A stretch of DNA of 64,000 nt from Candidatus Accumulibacter sp. 66-26 (lineage in GTDB: Bacteria; Pseudomonadota; Gammaproteobacteria; Burkholderiales; Rhodocyclaceae), in NCBI GenBank assembly GCA_001897745.1, contig MKUH01000001.1:124001-188000 (forward strand), written 5' to 3'. Position numbers and translations under genes: made by a program. Below are positions 25,545 through 36,815 of this stretch, piece after piece (position 1 is the stretch's first letter; the number at the start of each line of letters is the position of its first letter). The notes under the pieces are model-generated. The model was given only the letters and a program-made list of their open reading frames with translations. It ran no database searches and was not told where the DNA came from.

Positions 25545-27032
25545 TCAGAGGGAACGCAGCAGGGCCACCGCGCAGATCGACATCAGCGCCTGCGGGAAGA
25601 TGCCGAGCAGCGCGACGGCGAGGCCGTTGGCCGACATCAGCAGCTTGACGTCGAAGGGCGCGTGGATCGGCGACGGATCGTTCGGCTGATCGAAGTACAT
25701 CAGCTTGACGACGCGCAGGTAGTAGAAGGCGCCGATCAGCGAGAAGATCACGGCGGCGATGGCCAGCCACAGATAGCCGGCGGCGACCACGGCCTGCAGC
25801 ACCGAGAACTTGGCGAAGAAGCCGACGAAGAACGGCACGCCGGCCATCGAGAACATCATCATCATCATCATCGCGGCGAACCACGGGCTGCGCTTGTTGA
25901 GGCCCTTGAAGTCGTCGAGCAGGTCCGATTCGAAACCGGCGCGGGCGAGCAGCAGGATCATGCCGAAGGTGCCGGCGCTGGTCAGCACGTAGGTGATGAC
26001 GTAGAACATCGACGAGCTGTAGGCGTTGAGCGCGAAGCGGGCGTCGCCGCCGATCACGCCGGTGACGAGGCCGAGCAGCATGAAGCCCATGTGCGAGATC
26101 GCCGAGTAGGCCAGCATGCGCTTCAGATTCGTCTGCGCGATGGCCGCCAGGTTGCCGATCGCCATCGAGAGGACGGAGAGGATGATCAGCATCATCTGCC
26201 AATCGGCCGCCAGCACGACGAGGCCGTTGACCAGCATGCGCATGACGATGGCGAAGGCGGCGAGTTTCGGCGCCGAGGCGATGAGCAGCGTGATCGCCGT
26301 CGGGGCACCGTGGTAGACGTCGGGAATCCACATGTGGAAGGGGACGACGCCGAGCTTGAAGGCGATGCCGGCGACCAGGAAGACGAGACCGAAGACCAGG
26401 ATGCTCTTGTTGGCCTGGCCCTGGTACAGGCGTTCCGCGACGGCGGTGATTTCGAGCGTGCCGGTGGCACCGTAGATCATCGACATGCCGTAGAGCAGCA
26501 GGCCGGAAGCCAGCGCGCCGAGCACGAAATACTTCATCGCCGCTTCGGTCGCCTGCACCGAGTCGCGGTTGAGTGCGACCAGCGCGTAGAGCGACAGCGA
26601 GAGCAGTTCCAGACCGAGATAGACCGTCAGGAAGTGGTTCGCCGAGATCATCACCATCATGCCCAGCGTGGCGAACAGCGTCAGCGTGTAGTACTCGCCC
26701 TTGGCCATCTGCGGCCGGTCGAGAACGTAGCCCCGGGAGTAGAACAGGACGACGATCACCGTGAGGTAGGTCAGCAGCTTGAGCAGATCGCCGAGCAAGT
26801 CGTCGACGTACATGTTGCTGAACGTGTAGGCGATCTCGCCGGTGCTCGTCATGAAGGTGATGACAGCCGCGCCGAGCAGCGCCAACTGGGTCAGGACGAA
26901 GGTCAGCGTGCGCTTCTTGTCCTTGACGAAAAGGTCGACCAGCAGGATGCCGCAGGCCATCGCCAGCATGAAGAGCTCTGCGCTGGCGGGGCGCAGGTCG
27001 GGTATTACGAATTGCATTTCGGCCAGAGTCAT
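25545..27032 (-). CDS. nuoN: NADH-quinone oxidoreductase subunit N
   Basis: This 495-residue antiporter-like membrane subunit of complex I has about 14 hydrophobic segments. Seen are the conserved Glu in [12 protein letters not shown], Lys/His-bearing helices such as [20 protein letters not shown], and [12 protein letters not shown]. An unusual run of six consecutive Met residues precedes FSMAGVP; the coding DNA is an ATG triplet repeat. I chose the ATG at 27032 (MTLAEMQF); a TTG at 27044 would add four residues. It is the last gene of the operon, 12 bp after nuoM. Confidence 0.96.
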   Translation of the reverse strand: MTLAEMQFVIPDLRPASAELFMLAMACGILLVDLFVKDKKRTLTFVLTQLALLGAAVITFMTSTGEIAYTFSNMYVDDLLGDLLKLLTYLTVIVVLFYSRGYVLDRPQMAKGEYYTLTLFATLGMMVMISANHFLTVYLGLELLSLSLYALVALNRDSVQATEAAMKYFVLGALASGLLLYGMSMIYGATGTLEITAVAERLYQGQANKSILVFGLVFLVAGIAFKLGVVPFHMWIPDVYHGAPTAITLLIASAPKLAAFAIVMRMLVNGLVVLAADWQMMLIILSVLSMAIGNLAAIAQTNLKRMLAYSAISHMGFMLLGLVTGVIGGDARFALNAYSSSMFYVITYVLTSAGTFGMILLLARAGFESDLLDDFKGLNKRSPWFAAMMMMMMFSMAGVPFFVGFFAKFSVLQAVVAAGYLWLAIAAVIFSLIGAFYYLRVVKLMYFDQPNDPSPIHAPFDVKLLMSANGLAVALLGIFPQALMSICAVALLRSL

Positions 27033-27044
27033 AGCGGCTACCAA

Positions 27045-28529
27045 TTATTGAATCTTGCTGATAGAGATGTGGCGCAGCAGTTCATTGACAGAACTGTGCA
27101 TGACTTCGGTGAAGGGCTGCGGATAGAGACCCATGCCGAGCGTGCCGATGGCCAACAGGGCCAGGACGAGGAATTCGCGGCCGTTGATGTCGGTGAGTTC
27201 CTCGACGTGATGGTTGCCCACCGCACCGAAGATCACGCGCTTGTACATCCACAGCGTGTAGGCGGCGCCGACGATCAGGCTCGTGGCGGCGGCGAAGGCC
27301 ACCCAGAAGTTGTACTTGACGGCGCCGAGGATGACCATGAATTCGCCGACGAAGCCGGAGGTGGCCGGCAGACCGGCGTTGGCCATGGCGAACAGCATGA
27401 AGAAGGCGGCGAACTTCGGCATCGTGTTCACGACGCCGCCGTAGTCGGCGATCTGGCGCGAATGGACGCGGTCGTACATGACGCCGATGCAGAAGAACAT
27501 GGCGCCCGAGACGAAGCCGTGGGAAACCATCTGGACCAGCGCGCCTTCGATGCCCATGGCGCTGAACATGAAGAAGCCCAGCGTGACGAAGCCCATGTGC
27601 GCGATCGACGAATAGGCGACCAGCTTCTTCATGTCTTCCTGGACCAGGGCGACGAAGCCGATGTAGACGATGGCGATCAGCGACAGGCCGACGACCAGGC
27701 CCGAGAGTTCGTGGGCGGCGTCGGGGACGATCGGCAGCGAGAACCGCAGGAAGCCGTAGGCGCCGAGCTTCAGGGCGATGGCGGCCAGCACGATCGAGCC
27801 GCCGGTCGGCGCCTCGACGTGCGCGTCCGGCAACCACGTATGCACCGGCCACATCGGCACCTTAACTGCGAAGGCGATCAGGAAGGCGACGAAGATCCAG
27901 AGCTGCGCGCCGCGCGGAATCGGCAGCTGATGCCAGTCGAGGATCGAGAAGCTGCCGCCCGACTGGATGAACAGGTAGAGCAGCGCGATCAGCAGGAGCA
28001 GCGAGCCCATCAGCGTGAAGAGGAAGAACTTGAACGCGGCATACACGCGGTTCGGTCCGCCCCAGATGCCGATGATCAGGTAGAGCGGGATCAGCGAGGC
28101 TTCGAAGAAGACGTAGAACAGCACGCCGTCGAGCGAGCAGAAGATGCCGTTGAGCAGGCCCGACATGATCAGGAAGCCGGCGTTGTACTGCGCCACCTTG
28201 CTGTCGATCACCTGCCAGCCGGCCAGCACGACGATCACCGTGATGAAGCTGTTGAGGATCAGGAAGAGCATCGAAATGCCATCGACGCCCAGGTGGTAAT
28301 TGATGTTGAAGCGCGGAATCCACGGCGCCAGCTCGACAAACTGCATCGCCGGGGTCGTCACGTCGAACCCGGTGTAGAGCGGCAGCGTCACCAGCAGGCC
28401 GGCAACGGCACCAAGCAGCGCGAGCATGCGGGCGAGCGGCGCATTGCGGTCCGAACCGGTCGCCAGCACGACGAAACCGGCGAGGATCGGAATCCAGACG
28501 GCAAGGGAGAGAAGCGGGGTACCTGACAT
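27045..28529 (-). CDS. nuoM: NADH-quinone oxidoreductase subunit M
   Basis: The 494-residue subunit is a polytopic antiporter-like component of the membrane arm. Diagnostic segments include YHLGVDGISMLF, FEASLIPLYLIIG with the essential Glu, KVPMWPVHTWLPDAHVEAP and YSSIAHMGFVTLG. It takes part in proton pumping coupled to NADH oxidation. Length and context (nuoL-M-N) are standard; it ends 12 bp before the nuoN start. Confidence 0.97.
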   Translation of the reverse strand: MSGTPLLSLAVWIPILAGFVVLATGSDRNAPLARMLALLGAVAGLLVTLPLYTGFDVTTPAMQFVELAPWIPRFNINYHLGVDGISMLFLILNSFITVIVVLAGWQVIDSKVAQYNAGFLIMSGLLNGIFCSLDGVLFYVFFEASLIPLYLIIGIWGGPNRVYAAFKFFLFTLMGSLLLLIALLYLFIQSGGSFSILDWHQLPIPRGAQLWIFVAFLIAFAVKVPMWPVHTWLPDAHVEAPTGGSIVLAAIALKLGAYGFLRFSLPIVPDAAHELSGLVVGLSLIAIVYIGFVALVQEDMKKLVAYSSIAHMGFVTLGFFMFSAMGIEGALVQMVSHGFVSGAMFFCIGVMYDRVHSRQIADYGGVVNTMPKFAAFFMLFAMANAGLPATSGFVGEFMVILGAVKYNFWVAFAAATSLIVGAAYTLWMYKRVIFGAVGNHHVEELTDINGREFLVLALLAIGTLGMGLYPQPFTEVMHSSVNELLRHISISKIQ

Positions 28530-28552
28530 ATCGTTCCCAGTCTTTTTCTAGC

Positions 28553-30601
28553 TCAGACGCGCGAGACCCAGAGGGTCAGCAACACGAACACGCCAATGAT
28601 CATCGTAAAGGCGTAGTGGTAAATGTGGCCCGACTGGAAGAAGCGGATCATGCTCGCCAGCCAGTTGACCAGACGCACCGAGCCGTTGACCACGATGCCG
28701 TCGATCAGGCCGACGTCGCCGCCCTTCCACAAGCCGCGGCCCAGCAGGCGGGCGCCGCCGGCGAAGACCACTTCGTTGAACTTGTCGAAGTAGTATTTGT
28801 TCTCGAGCAGCGTGTAGATCGGCTCGACGCGCGCCTTGATGGCGGCGGGGATGTCCGGACGCTTCAGGTAGAAGAACCACGACAGCGCGACACCCGACAA
28901 GGCGAGCCAGAACGGCGCGGTGGTCAGCGCATGGGTGGCCATCGCCACGGCGCCGTGGAAGTGGTGCGCAAGCTCGCTCATCGCCGGATGCGCTTCGGCA
29001 TTGATGTGGATGACGCCCTTGAAGTAGTCGCCGAACAGCATCGGCTCGATGCCGATGAAGCCGATGATCACCGACGGAATCGCCAGCAGGACGAGCGGCA
29101 GCGTCACGACCCAGGGCGTTTCGTGCGGCTTCTGGCCGGGCGCGAGGCCGTGGTGGTGATCGTGCGCGACCTCCTCGTCGTCGTGGTCGCCTTCATGCGC
29201 ATCGTGGCCGTGGGCGTCGTGCGCCTTGCCGAAACGCTCCTCGCCGTGGAAGACGAGGAAATACATGCGGAAGGAATAGAAGGCCGTGACGAACACGCCG
29301 GCCAGCACGGCGAAGTAGGCAAAGCCGGCGCCCGGGATGGTCGACAGGGCGACGGCCTCGATGATCGAATCCTTCGAGTAGAAACCGGCGAAGAAGGGCG
29401 TGCCGATCAGGGCCAGCGAGCCGATCAGCGAAGTGATCCAGGTGATCGGCATGTACTTGCGCAGGCCGCCCATGTTGCGGATGTCCTGATCGTGGTGCAT
29501 GCCGATGATCACCGAACCGGCGCCGAGGAACAGCAGGGCCTTGAAGAAGGCGTGCGTCATCAGGTGGAAGATCGCCACCGAATAGGCCGAGGCGCCCAGC
29601 GCGACGGTCATGTAGCCGAGCTGCGAGAGCGTCGAGTAGGCCACGACGCGCTTGATGTCGTTCTGGATGATGCCGAGGAAGCCCATGAACAGCGCGGTGA
29701 TCGAGCCGATGACGATGACGAAGGTCAGCGCGGCGTCGGACAGCTCGAACAGCGGCGACATGCGCGCGACCATGAAGATGCCGGCCGTCACCATCGTCGC
29801 GGCGTGGATCAGCGCGGAAATCGGGGTCGGACCTTCCATCGAGTCGGGCAGCCAGACGTGCAGCGGAACCTGCGCCGACTTGCCCATGGCGCCGATGAAC
29901 AGCAGGATGCAGGTGATCGACATCAGCGAGACGGTCGCCCACTCGCGGTCGGCGAACAACGAGATCGTGACATCGGCGAGCGACGGCGCCTTGGCGAAGA
30001 CGGCGGCGTAATCGAGCGTGCCGAAGTGCGCGAGGACGAGGCCAATGCCGAGGATGAAGCCGAAGTCGCCGACGCGGTTGACCAGGAAGGCCTTCATGTT
30101 GGCGAAGATCGCGGTCGGCCGGGTGTACCAGAAACCGATCAGCAGATACGACACCAGACCCACGGCTTCCCAGCCGAAGAAGAGCTGCATGAAGTTGTTG
30201 CTCATCACCAGGATCAGCATCGAGAAGGTGAACAGCGAGATGTAGCTGAAGAAACGGTTGTAGCCCGGATCTTCCTTCATGTAACCGATCGTGTAGATGT
30301 GCACCATCAGCGAGACCGAGGTCACGACGAGCATCATCGTGACCGTCAGCTGATCGATCAGGAAGCCGACTTCGAAGCGGTAGTCGCCCGAAGTCAGCCA
30401 CTGGTAGACCGGTCCGTTGTAGGTGTTGCCGGCCATCACGTCCTTGAAGATCAGGAAGGAGGCGAAGAAGGCGATGGCGACGCCGGCGATCGTCGCCGTG
30501 TGCGCCACCCAGCGCGGGATGATCCGGCAGAACAGGCCGGCGATCATCGCGCCGGCGAGCGGTGCCAGCGGCACCAGGAGATAAAGGCTCTTCATGTCCA
30601 T
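28553..30601 (-). CDS. nuoL: NADH-quinone oxidoreductase subunit L
   Basis: The 682-residue distal antiporter-like subunit includes FGWEAVGLVSYLLIGFW, KSAQVPLHVWLPDSMEGPTP and YSTLSQLGYMTVALG, plus the C-terminal lateral helix region. Around residues 458-492 there is a loop with about eleven histidines and many Asp/Glu (HDAHGHDAHEGDH, then HDHHHG), a feature found in some NuoL proteins and possibly metal-binding. It follows nuoK by 6 bp and precedes nuoM by 23 bp. Confidence 0.97.
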   Translation of the reverse strand: MDMKSLYLLVPLAPLAGAMIAGLFCRIIPRWVAHTATIAGVAIAFFASFLIFKDVMAGNTYNGPVYQWLTSGDYRFEVGFLIDQLTVTMMLVVTSVSLMVHIYTIGYMKEDPGYNRFFSYISLFTFSMLILVMSNNFMQLFFGWEAVGLVSYLLIGFWYTRPTAIFANMKAFLVNRVGDFGFILGIGLVLAHFGTLDYAAVFAKAPSLADVTISLFADREWATVSLMSITCILLFIGAMGKSAQVPLHVWLPDSMEGPTPISALIHAATMVTAGIFMVARMSPLFELSDAALTFVIVIGSITALFMGFLGIIQNDIKRVVAYSTLSQLGYMTVALGASAYSVAIFHLMTHAFFKALLFLGAGSVIIGMHHDQDIRNMGGLRKYMPITWITSLIGSLALIGTPFFAGFYSKDSIIEAVALSTIPGAGFAYFAVLAGVFVTAFYSFRMYFLVFHGEERFGKAHDAHGHDAHEGDHDDEEVAHDHHHGLAPGQKPHETPWVVTLPLVLLAIPSVIIGFIGIEPMLFGDYFKGVIHINAEAHPAMSELAHHFHGAVAMATHALTTAPFWLALSGVALSWFFYLKRPDIPAAIKARVEPIYTLLENKYYFDKFNEVVFAGGARLLGRGLWKGGDVGLIDGIVVNGSVRLVNWLASMIRFFQSGHIYHYAFTMIIGVFVLLTLWVSRV

Positions 30602-30607
30602 GTGCGC

Positions 30608-30913
30608 TTAACCCTTGAGGCTGTCCAGATCATCCACGTGGATGGTTCTCAGGTTGCGGAAGAGAACGACCAGGATGGCGAGGCCGATCGCCGACTCGGC
30701 GGCGGCGACGGTGAGGATGAAGAAGACGAAGACCTGACCGGCGACGTCCTGCATGTAATGCGAGAACGCGATGAAGTTCATGTTCACCGCCAGCAGCATC
30801 AGTTCGATCGCCATCAGCAGGACGATCAGGTTCTTCCGGTTAAGGAAGATGCCCACGACGGCGATCGCAAAGAGGATCGCGCCTAGGATCAAAAAATGGG
30901 ACAGTGTAAGCAA
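30608..30913 (-). CDS. nuoK: NADH-quinone oxidoreductase subunit K
   Basis: This 101-residue protein has three membrane helices. The two conserved membrane Glu residues are seen in [15 protein letters not shown] and in [12 protein letters not shown]. It belongs to the E-channel of complex I next to NuoJ and NuoA. Size and position are canonical. Confidence 0.97.
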   Translation of the reverse strand: MLTLSHFLILGAILFAIAVVGIFLNRKNLIVLLMAIELMLLAVNMNFIAFSHYMQDVAGQVFVFFILTVAAAESAIGLAILVVLFRNLRTIHVDDLDSLKG

Positions 30914-30982
30914 AGTGCCTCCCTGGTTCCTTCAGCATGCGGCGGCGCAGCGCGCCACCGCCTTGTTATTCTCGCTTGCGTC

Positions 30983-31585
30983 TCAGCCTTGCTTCTCGGA
31001 AGGCATCTGCAGCACGCGCATACGGTCCTTGGCCTTGACGATGACCTGCGTCGCCGGATCGACTGCCTTGGTCTTGCGGCGATCGCGCATGGTCAACACC
31101 ACCGCGGCGACGATGCCGACCAGCAGGATGACCGACGCGAGTTCGACCGGATAAACATAGTCGGTATACATCAGGCGGGCGACCGACATGACGTTGGTCG
31201 CGTCGGCGGCGGCCTGCGGCACCTTGTTCTCGAACAGGTCGAAATAGTTGCCGCCCAGCACCAGCCCCATTTCGGCGACCATCAGCAAAGCGACGATGGC
31301 GCCGAGCGGAAGGTAGCTCCAGAAGCCCTCGCGCACCCGGTCGAGGTTGATGTCGAGCATCATCACGACGAACAGGAAGAGCACCATCACCGCGCCGACA
31401 TAGACCAGCACCAGCGCGATCGCGAGAAACTCGGCCTGCAGGAGCATCCAGATGCCGCTGGCGCTGACGAAGGTCAGGACCAGAAAGAGCGCGGCCTGCA
31501 CCGGGTTGCGCGCGGTAATGACGCGCAGGGCGGCGAACACCATGATCGCCGCGAAAAAGTAAAAAACGAAGGTCTTGAATTCCAT
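30983..31585 (-). CDS. nuoJ: NADH-quinone oxidoreductase subunit J
   Basis: The 200-residue membrane subunit has five hydrophobic segments and the conserved LVYVGAVMVLFLFVVMML helix that carries the pi-bulge region of ND6-type subunits. I placed the start at MEFKTFVFYF (31585); a longer frame reads back into nuoI and is not coding. It lies 10 bp after nuoI; a 69-bp gap precedes nuoK. Confidence 0.96.
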   Translation of the reverse strand: MEFKTFVFYFFAAIMVFAALRVITARNPVQAALFLVLTFVSASGIWMLLQAEFLAIALVLVYVGAVMVLFLFVVMMLDINLDRVREGFWSYLPLGAIVALLMVAEMGLVLGGNYFDLFENKVPQAAADATNVMSVARLMYTDYVYPVELASVILLVGIVAAVVLTMRDRRKTKAVDPATQVIVKAKDRMRVLQMPSEKQG

Positions 31586-31595
31586 CGTGTCGGCC

Positions 31596-32084
31596 TCAGC
31601 GGAATTTCGCGTCATGCGCGCGGTCTTCGGCGATCTGCGCTTCGTAGCGGTCGCCATTGGCCAGCAGCATCGGCTTGGTGTAGTAGAGATCGCCGCGCTT
31701 TTCGCCGTGATACTCGTAAATCCGGGTTTCCACGACGGCATCGACCGGGCAGGCCTCTTCGCAGAAGCCGCAGAAGATGCACTTGGTCAGATCGATGTCG
31801 TAGCGCGTCGTGCGGCGCGAGCCGTCCGCGCGCTGATCCGACTCGATGGTGATCGCCATCGCCGGGCAGACCGCCTCGCAGAGCTTGCAGGCGATGCAGC
31901 GCTCCTCGCCGTTCGGATAGCGGCGCAACGCATGCAGGCCGCGGAAGCGGAAGCTCTGCGGCGTCTTCTCTTCGGGATACTGGACGGTGATCTTGCGCGC
32001 GAACATGTAGCGCCCGGTCACCGACATTCCCTTGAACAGCTCCTTGAGCAGGAGGCTGTTGAAAATTTCTTTCATAGAACCCAT
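31596..32084 (-). CDS. nuoI: NADH-quinone oxidoreductase subunit I
   Basis: The 162-residue subunit binds two [4Fe-4S] clusters through [12 protein letters not shown] and [15 protein letters not shown], forming the N6a/N6b electron path towards NuoB. Both motifs are complete. The start could also be the Met four codons later (MKEIFNSLL, 32075). It is followed 10 bp later by nuoJ. Confidence 0.97.
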   Translation of the reverse strand: MGSMKEIFNSLLLKELFKGMSVTGRYMFARKITVQYPEEKTPQSFRFRGLHALRRYPNGEERCIACKLCEAVCPAMAITIESDQRADGSRRTTRYDIDLTKCIFCGFCEEACPVDAVVETRIYEYHGEKRGDLYYTKPMLLANGDRYEAQIAEDRAHDAKFR

Positions 32085-32094
32085 GACTAGCCTC

Positions 32095-33147
32095 TCACTT
32101 CCAGATGTTCCACGGCGACATCATCCAGCAGCCGACGACGGTCAGCCAGATGAGGCACACGGGAATGAACACTTTCCAGCCCAGGCGCATGATCTGGTCG
32201 TAGCGGTAGCGCGGGAAGGTGGCGCGAATCCACAGGAAGAAGAACAGCACGGCGGCGATCTTCACGAACAGCCAGAAGATGCTGTCGGGCAGGAAGCCGA
32301 CCGGGGACAGCCAGCCGCCGAGGAACAGGACCGCGGTCAGCGTGGAGACCAGGATCATGTTGGCGTATTCGGCGAGGAAGAACACCGCGAAGGCCATGCC
32401 CGAGTACTCGACGTGGAAGCCGACGATTTCCGACTCGCCTTCGGCCATGTCGAACGGCGCACGGTTGGTTTCGGCGACGATCGAGATCAGGTAGACCACG
32501 AACATCGGCAGCAGCGGTAACCAGTTCCACGACAGGAAACCGAGGCCGTTGTCGGCGAACATGCCGCGCCCCTGCGCCTTGACGATGTCGCCGAGGTTGA
32601 GGCTGTTCGAGACCATCAGCACGACGACGAGGGCAAGGCCCATCGCGACTTCGTAGGAAATCATCTGGGCAGCGGAACGCATGCCGCCGAGGAAGGCGTA
32701 CTTGGAGTTGGAAGACCAGCCCGCGAGGATGATCCCGTACACCCCGACCGAGGTCACCGCCATGATGTAGAGCAGGCTGGCGTTGACGTTGGCGAGCACC
32801 ATGGTGTCGTTGAACGGGATCACCGCCCAGGCGGCCAGCGCCGGTGCGAAGGCGAACATCGGGGCGATCAGGAAGATGCCCTTGCTGGCGCCGGAAGGAA
32901 TTACGATTTCCTTCATCAGCAGCTTGACGCCGTCGGCGATCGGCTGGATCAAGCCCCAGGGACCGACGCGGTTCGGGCCGATCCGCACCTGCATCCAGCC
33001 GATGACCTTGCGTTCCCAGAACGTCAGGTAAGCGACGCCGAGCAGCAGCGGAGCGATGATGAGAACGATCTTGAGCAGCGTCCAGACCAGCGGGAAAACC
33101 GGTCCGAACACGCCTTGCAACAGTTGCTGCAGCGCATCCACCATCAT
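32095..33147 (-). CDS. nuoH: NADH-quinone oxidoreductase subunit H
   Basis: The 350-residue, eight-helix subunit forms the quinone chamber with NuoB/D. Seen are [21 protein letters not shown] and the acidic loop [18 protein letters not shown], followed by [17 protein letters not shown]. The ATG at 33147 overlaps the nuoG stop as ATGA and yields the expected N-terminus; the longer upstream frame is shadow sequence. Confidence 0.96.
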   Translation of the reverse strand: MMVDALQQLLQGVFGPVFPLVWTLLKIVLIIAPLLLGVAYLTFWERKVIGWMQVRIGPNRVGPWGLIQPIADGVKLLMKEIVIPSGASKGIFLIAPMFAFAPALAAWAVIPFNDTMVLANVNASLLYIMAVTSVGVYGIILAGWSSNSKYAFLGGMRSAAQMISYEVAMGLALVVVLMVSNSLNLGDIVKAQGRGMFADNGLGFLSWNWLPLLPMFVVYLISIVAETNRAPFDMAEGESEIVGFHVEYSGMAFAVFFLAEYANMILVSTLTAVLFLGGWLSPVGFLPDSIFWLFVKIAAVLFFFLWIRATFPRYRYDQIMRLGWKVFIPVCLIWLTVVGCWMMSPWNIWK

Positions 33148-35477
33148 GCACGCTCCACGGTAATCTGGCCGAACATGTCGCCCAGCGCAGCCGTTGCAGC
33201 ATGCGCTGCGGCCACGCGGACACATGCCGCCGGAACGGTTTCATCGATCTTGACCGCCAGGCGGGCTTCGCCCTGCCCCTGCCGGACACGCACCGGCTCG
33301 CCGTCGGCGACGCCGAGGCCGACTGCGGTCGCAGCGCTCATGCGGGCGCTCGGCGCGGCCGCGTCGCGCGTCAGCAGGAGAGCCGGCGCACGGCGCGCGA
33401 GCGGGTCGGCGAAGTGGATCGGTACGTCGGCGATCCGCTGCAAGCCGTTCGCCGCAGGCGCGCCGAGCGAAACGGCGACGCCGGCGATGCCGTTGTCCAG
33501 CCCGGTGACGAACTCCTGACCGGCGGTGATCACCTCGTCGCGCACCTGCTCGCTCGAGTCGTAGTCGAAGCCGGGCAGCGCCAGGACGTTGCCGAGGACG
33601 CGCAGTACCTTCCAGCCCGGACGCGCATCGCCGAGCGGACGAACGACGCCGTTGAAGCTCTGCACGCGGCCTTCGGTATTGACGTAGGTGCCGGAAGTTT
33701 CGGTGAAAGGCGTCACCGGCAGCAGAACGTCGGCGGTTTCCAGCAGCGTCGCGCTCTTGAACGCCGTCAGCACGACGGTCAGCGCCGCCTGCTTGAGTGC
33801 TGCCACGGCCTGCTGCGGATTGTGGCAATCGAGTTCGGGTTCGACGCCGAACAGGATGTAGGCCTGGCGCGGCTGGGCGAACATTTCGCGGGCGTTGAGC
33901 GCGCTCGGCACGGCCTTGGCGACGTATGCGCCGACGCTGTTCGCAGCTTCGCCGAGGAAGCCGAAGCTGGCGCCGGTCAGCTTGGCCAACTCCTGCGTCA
34001 ATGCGTGAATCTGGGCGGCTTGCGCATTCTGCTCGGCGACGTTGCCAAGGAAGATCGCGCGCTTCTCGCCGCCAACCAGGCTTTCGGCGATGCTTCGCGC
34101 GGTGGCGTCGGGCTCGACGGCTTCGAGACCGGCCGGAACACCGGCGCCCTTGAGCTGGGCGGCGGTCTTGAGGACGCCGGCCAGGGCGGTGAGGAGTTGA
34201 GACGGAGCGACCGTTGCCTGAGCGTGCAGCTTGATCAACTGCTCGTCACCGGCGACGGAAATCAGGCTGACCTTGGTCCACTTCTTGGCGGCCTGGCGCA
34301 GGCGCTGCGCGAGCAGCGGATGATCCTTGCGCAGGAAGCTGCCGACCACCAGGGCGGCGTCGAGATCCTTGATCTCCGCCAGCTTCAGCCCCAGCCACGG
34401 CATACCGGCCAGCTTGCCGTCCGCCGAGAAGTCGGCGCGGCGCGCACGGAAATCGACGCTACCGGAACCGAGACCGCGTGTCAGCTTTTGCAGCAGATGG
34501 AGCTCTTCGAGCGTTGCGTGCGGCGCGCCCAGCGCAGCGATCGCTTCGCCGCCGTGCGTCTTGGCGACGTCCTTCAGGGCGTGCGAGACGTAGTCGAGGG
34601 CGACGTTCCATTCGACTTCGCGCAGGGCGCCGTCGACGCGGATCATCGGCTTGGTCAGGCGTTCGGCGGAATTGAGCGCTTCGTAGGAGAAGCGTTCCTT
34701 GTCCGAAATCCAGCATTCATTGACGTCTTCGTTCTCGCGCGGCAGGACGCGCATGACGACGTTGTTCTTGATCTGCACCGTCAGGTTGGCGCCGACGCTG
34801 TCGTGCGGACTCACCGACTTGCGCCGCGACAGCTCCCAGCTGCGCGCCGAGTAGCGGAAAGGCTTGGAGGTCAGCGCGCCGACCGGGCAAAGATCGATCA
34901 TGTTGCCCGACAGTTCGGAATCGACGCTGCGGCCGACGAAGGTCTGAATCTCGGAATGCATGTTGCGGTTGGCCATGCCGAGTTCCATCACGCCGGCGAT
35001 TTCCTGGCCGAAGCGGACGCAGCGCGTGCAGTGGATGCAGCGCGCCATTTCCTGCATCGAGATCAGCGGACCGACTTCCTTGTGGAAGACGACGCGCTTT
35101 TCTTCCTGATAGCGCGAGGAGCTGCCGCCGTAGCCGACCGCCAGATCCTGCAACTGGCATTCGCCGCCTTGATCGCAGATCGGGCAGTCGAGCGGGTGGT
35201 TGATCAGCAGGAACTCCATCACCCCTTTCTGCGCCTTGACGGCCAGTTCGGAGTGCGTGAACACCTTCATGCCGTTGGTCACCGGCGTGGCGCAGGCGGG
35301 CAGCGGCTTCGGCGCCTTCTCGACCTGCACCAGACACATGCGGCAGTTGGCGGCGATCGAGAGCTTCTTGTGGTAGCAGAAGTGCGGGATGTAGGTACCG
35401 AGTTGCTGGGCGGCATCCATGATGGTGCTGCCGTCCGGTACCTGCGCCTGCTTACCGTCGATTTCGATTTCCAGCAT
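33144..35477 (-). CDS. nuoG: NADH-quinone oxidoreductase subunit G
   Basis: The 777-residue iron-sulfur subunit begins with a plant-type [2Fe-2S] domain ([15 protein letters not shown]), then the His/Cys ligand segment [17 protein letters not shown] and a [4Fe-4S] motif [11 protein letters not shown] molybdopterin-oxidoreductase-like domain without cofactor function fills the rest (about 220-690). It passes electrons from NuoF/E towards NuoI. It is shorter than the E. coli protein (about 900), as usual in betaproteobacteria. It overlaps nuoH. Confidence 0.96.
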   Translation of the reverse strand: MLEIEIDGKQAQVPDGSTIMDAAQQLGTYIPHFCYHKKLSIAANCRMCLVQVEKAPKPLPACATPVTNGMKVFTHSELAVKAQKGVMEFLLINHPLDCPICDQGGECQLQDLAVGYGGSSSRYQEEKRVVFHKEVGPLISMQEMARCIHCTRCVRFGQEIAGVMELGMANRNMHSEIQTFVGRSVDSELSGNMIDLCPVGALTSKPFRYSARSWELSRRKSVSPHDSVGANLTVQIKNNVVMRVLPRENEDVNECWISDKERFSYEALNSAERLTKPMIRVDGALREVEWNVALDYVSHALKDVAKTHGGEAIAALGAPHATLEELHLLQKLTRGLGSGSVDFRARRADFSADGKLAGMPWLGLKLAEIKDLDAALVVGSFLRKDHPLLAQRLRQAAKKWTKVSLISVAGDEQLIKLHAQATVAPSQLLTALAGVLKTAAQLKGAGVPAGLEAVEPDATARSIAESLVGGEKRAIFLGNVAEQNAQAAQIHALTQELAKLTGASFGFLGEAANSVGAYVAKAVPSALNAREMFAQPRQAYILFGVEPELDCHNPQQAVAALKQAALTVVLTAFKSATLLETADVLLPVTPFTETSGTYVNTEGRVQSFNGVVRPLGDARPGWKVLRVLGNVLALPGFDYDSSEQVRDEVITAGQEFVTGLDNGIAGVAVSLGAPAANGLQRIADVPIHFADPLARRAPALLLTRDAAAPSARMSAATAVGLGVADGEPVRVRQGQGEARLAVKIDETVPAACVRVAAAHAATAALGDMFGQITVERA

Positions 35478-35486
35478 ATCTAAACC

Positions 35487-36815
35487 TTAAGCCTTGGCCG
35501 TGAAGAAGCCGCTACCGGCGCGTTGCACGTCGACCGGAACGAGGCACTTCTTGTGTTCGATGTGGTACGCGAATTCGTCGCGGAAATGCTTGATGAAGCT
35601 CTGCACCGGCATCGATGCGGCGTCGCCGAGGGCGCAGATGGTGCGCCCCATAATGTTGGTCGTGACGCTGCCGAGCAGGTCCAGATCGTCGGGACGTCCG
35701 AGACCGTTCTCGATGCGGTGTACCACCTTATACAGCCAGTTCGTCCCTTCGCGGCACGGCGTGCATTGACCGCAGGACTCTTCGTAGTAGAAAAAGGACA
35801 GACGTTCGAGCGCCTTGACCATGCAGGTCGTTTCGTCCATCACGATGACGGCGCCGGAACCGAGCATCGAGCCGGCCTTGCTGATGGCATCGTAGTCCAT
35901 CGTGCAATCCATCATGACGTCGCCAGGAATCACCGGCGACGACGAGCCGCCAGGGATGCACCCCTTGAGCTTGCGCCCGCCGCGCATGCCGCCGGCCATT
36001 TCGAGCAGGGTCGAGAACGGCGTGCCAAGCGGAATTTCGTAGTTGCCGGGGCGATTGACGTGGCCCGAGATCGAGAACAGCTTGGTGCCGCCGTTGTTCG
36101 CCTTGCCGGCTTCGAGGAAGGCTTCGCCGCCCATGTTCATAATGAACGGAATGGCGCCGAAGGTCTCGGTGTTGTTGATCGTCGTCGGCTTGCCGTAAAG
36201 GCCGAAGCTTGCGGGGAACGGCGGCTTGAAGCGCGGCTGCCCCTTCTTGCCTTCGATCGACTCGAGCAGCGCGGTTTCCTCGCCGCAGATGTATGCGCCG
36301 TAGCCGTGGTGCGCGAAGAGCTCGAAACTGAAATCGCTGCCGAGAATCTTCTGGCCGATGAAACCCGCGGCGCGGGCCTCGTCCAGCGCTTCCTCGAAGC
36401 GCGTATAGATTTCCCAGACTTCGCCGTGAATGTAGTTGTAGCCGCGCGTCGCCCCCATCGCGAAGGCAGCGATGGCCATGCCCTCGATCACCGAATGCGG
36501 GTTGTAGCGAAGGATGTCGCGGTCCTTGAAGGTACCCGGCTCGCCTTCGTCCGAGTTGCAGACGATGTACTTGTCGCCGGGAAAGGAGCGCGGCATGAAG
36601 GACCATTTGAGGCCGGTCGGAAAGCCGGCGCCGCCGCGGCCGCGCAGGACGGATTTCTTGACCTCGTTGATGACCTGTTCCTGGGTCATCTGCTCGCTGA
36701 TGATGCGCTTCAGGGCGGAATAGCCGCCGCGATTGACGTAATCCTGCAAACGCCAGGCGTTGTCGCCGTCCAGCCCCGCCGAGAGCAGCGGATTGATCGC
36801 TCCGAGAATCGCCAT
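35487..36815 (-). CDS. nuoF: NADH-quinone oxidoreductase subunit F (NADH- and FMN-binding)
   Basis: The 442-residue subunit has the NADH/FMN site ([44 protein letters not shown]) and the N3 [4Fe-4S] motif [11 protein letters not shown] with a later Cys in TICALGDAA. The ATG at 36815 overlaps the nuoE stop (TAATG) and gives [11 protein letters not shown]; the upstream extension is not coding. Confidence 0.97.
   Translation of the reverse strand: MAILGAINPLLSAGLDGDNAWRLQDYVNRGGYSALKRIISEQMTQEQVINEVKKSVLRGRGGAGFPTGLKWSFMPRSFPGDKYIVCNSDEGEPGTFKDRDILRYNPHSVIEGMAIAAFAMGATRGYNYIHGEVWEIYTRFEEALDEARAAGFIGQKILGSDFSFELFAHHGYGAYICGEETALLESIEGKKGQPRFKPPFPASFGLYGKPTTINNTETFGAIPFIMNMGGEAFLEAGKANNGGTKLFSISGHVNRPGNYEIPLGTPFSTLLEMAGGMRGGRKLKGCIPGGSSSPVIPGDVMMDCTMDYDAISKAGSMLGSGAVIVMDETTCMVKALERLSFFYYEESCGQCTPCREGTNWLYKVVHRIENGLGRPDDLDLLGSVTTNIMGRTICALGDAASMPVQSFIKHFRDEFAYHIEHKKCLVPVDVQRAGSGFFTAKA

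Noticed and set aside
25479-28526. A 1015-codon plus-strand frame opposite nuoN and nuoM
   Set aside because: His/Asp/Gln/Arg-rich antisense shadow of membrane-protein genes, no recognisable domain.
28616-30886. A 756-codon plus-strand frame opposite nuoL and nuoK
   Set aside because: Same pattern of antisense shadow, full of Asp/Glu/His/Arg, opposing a clear nuoL.
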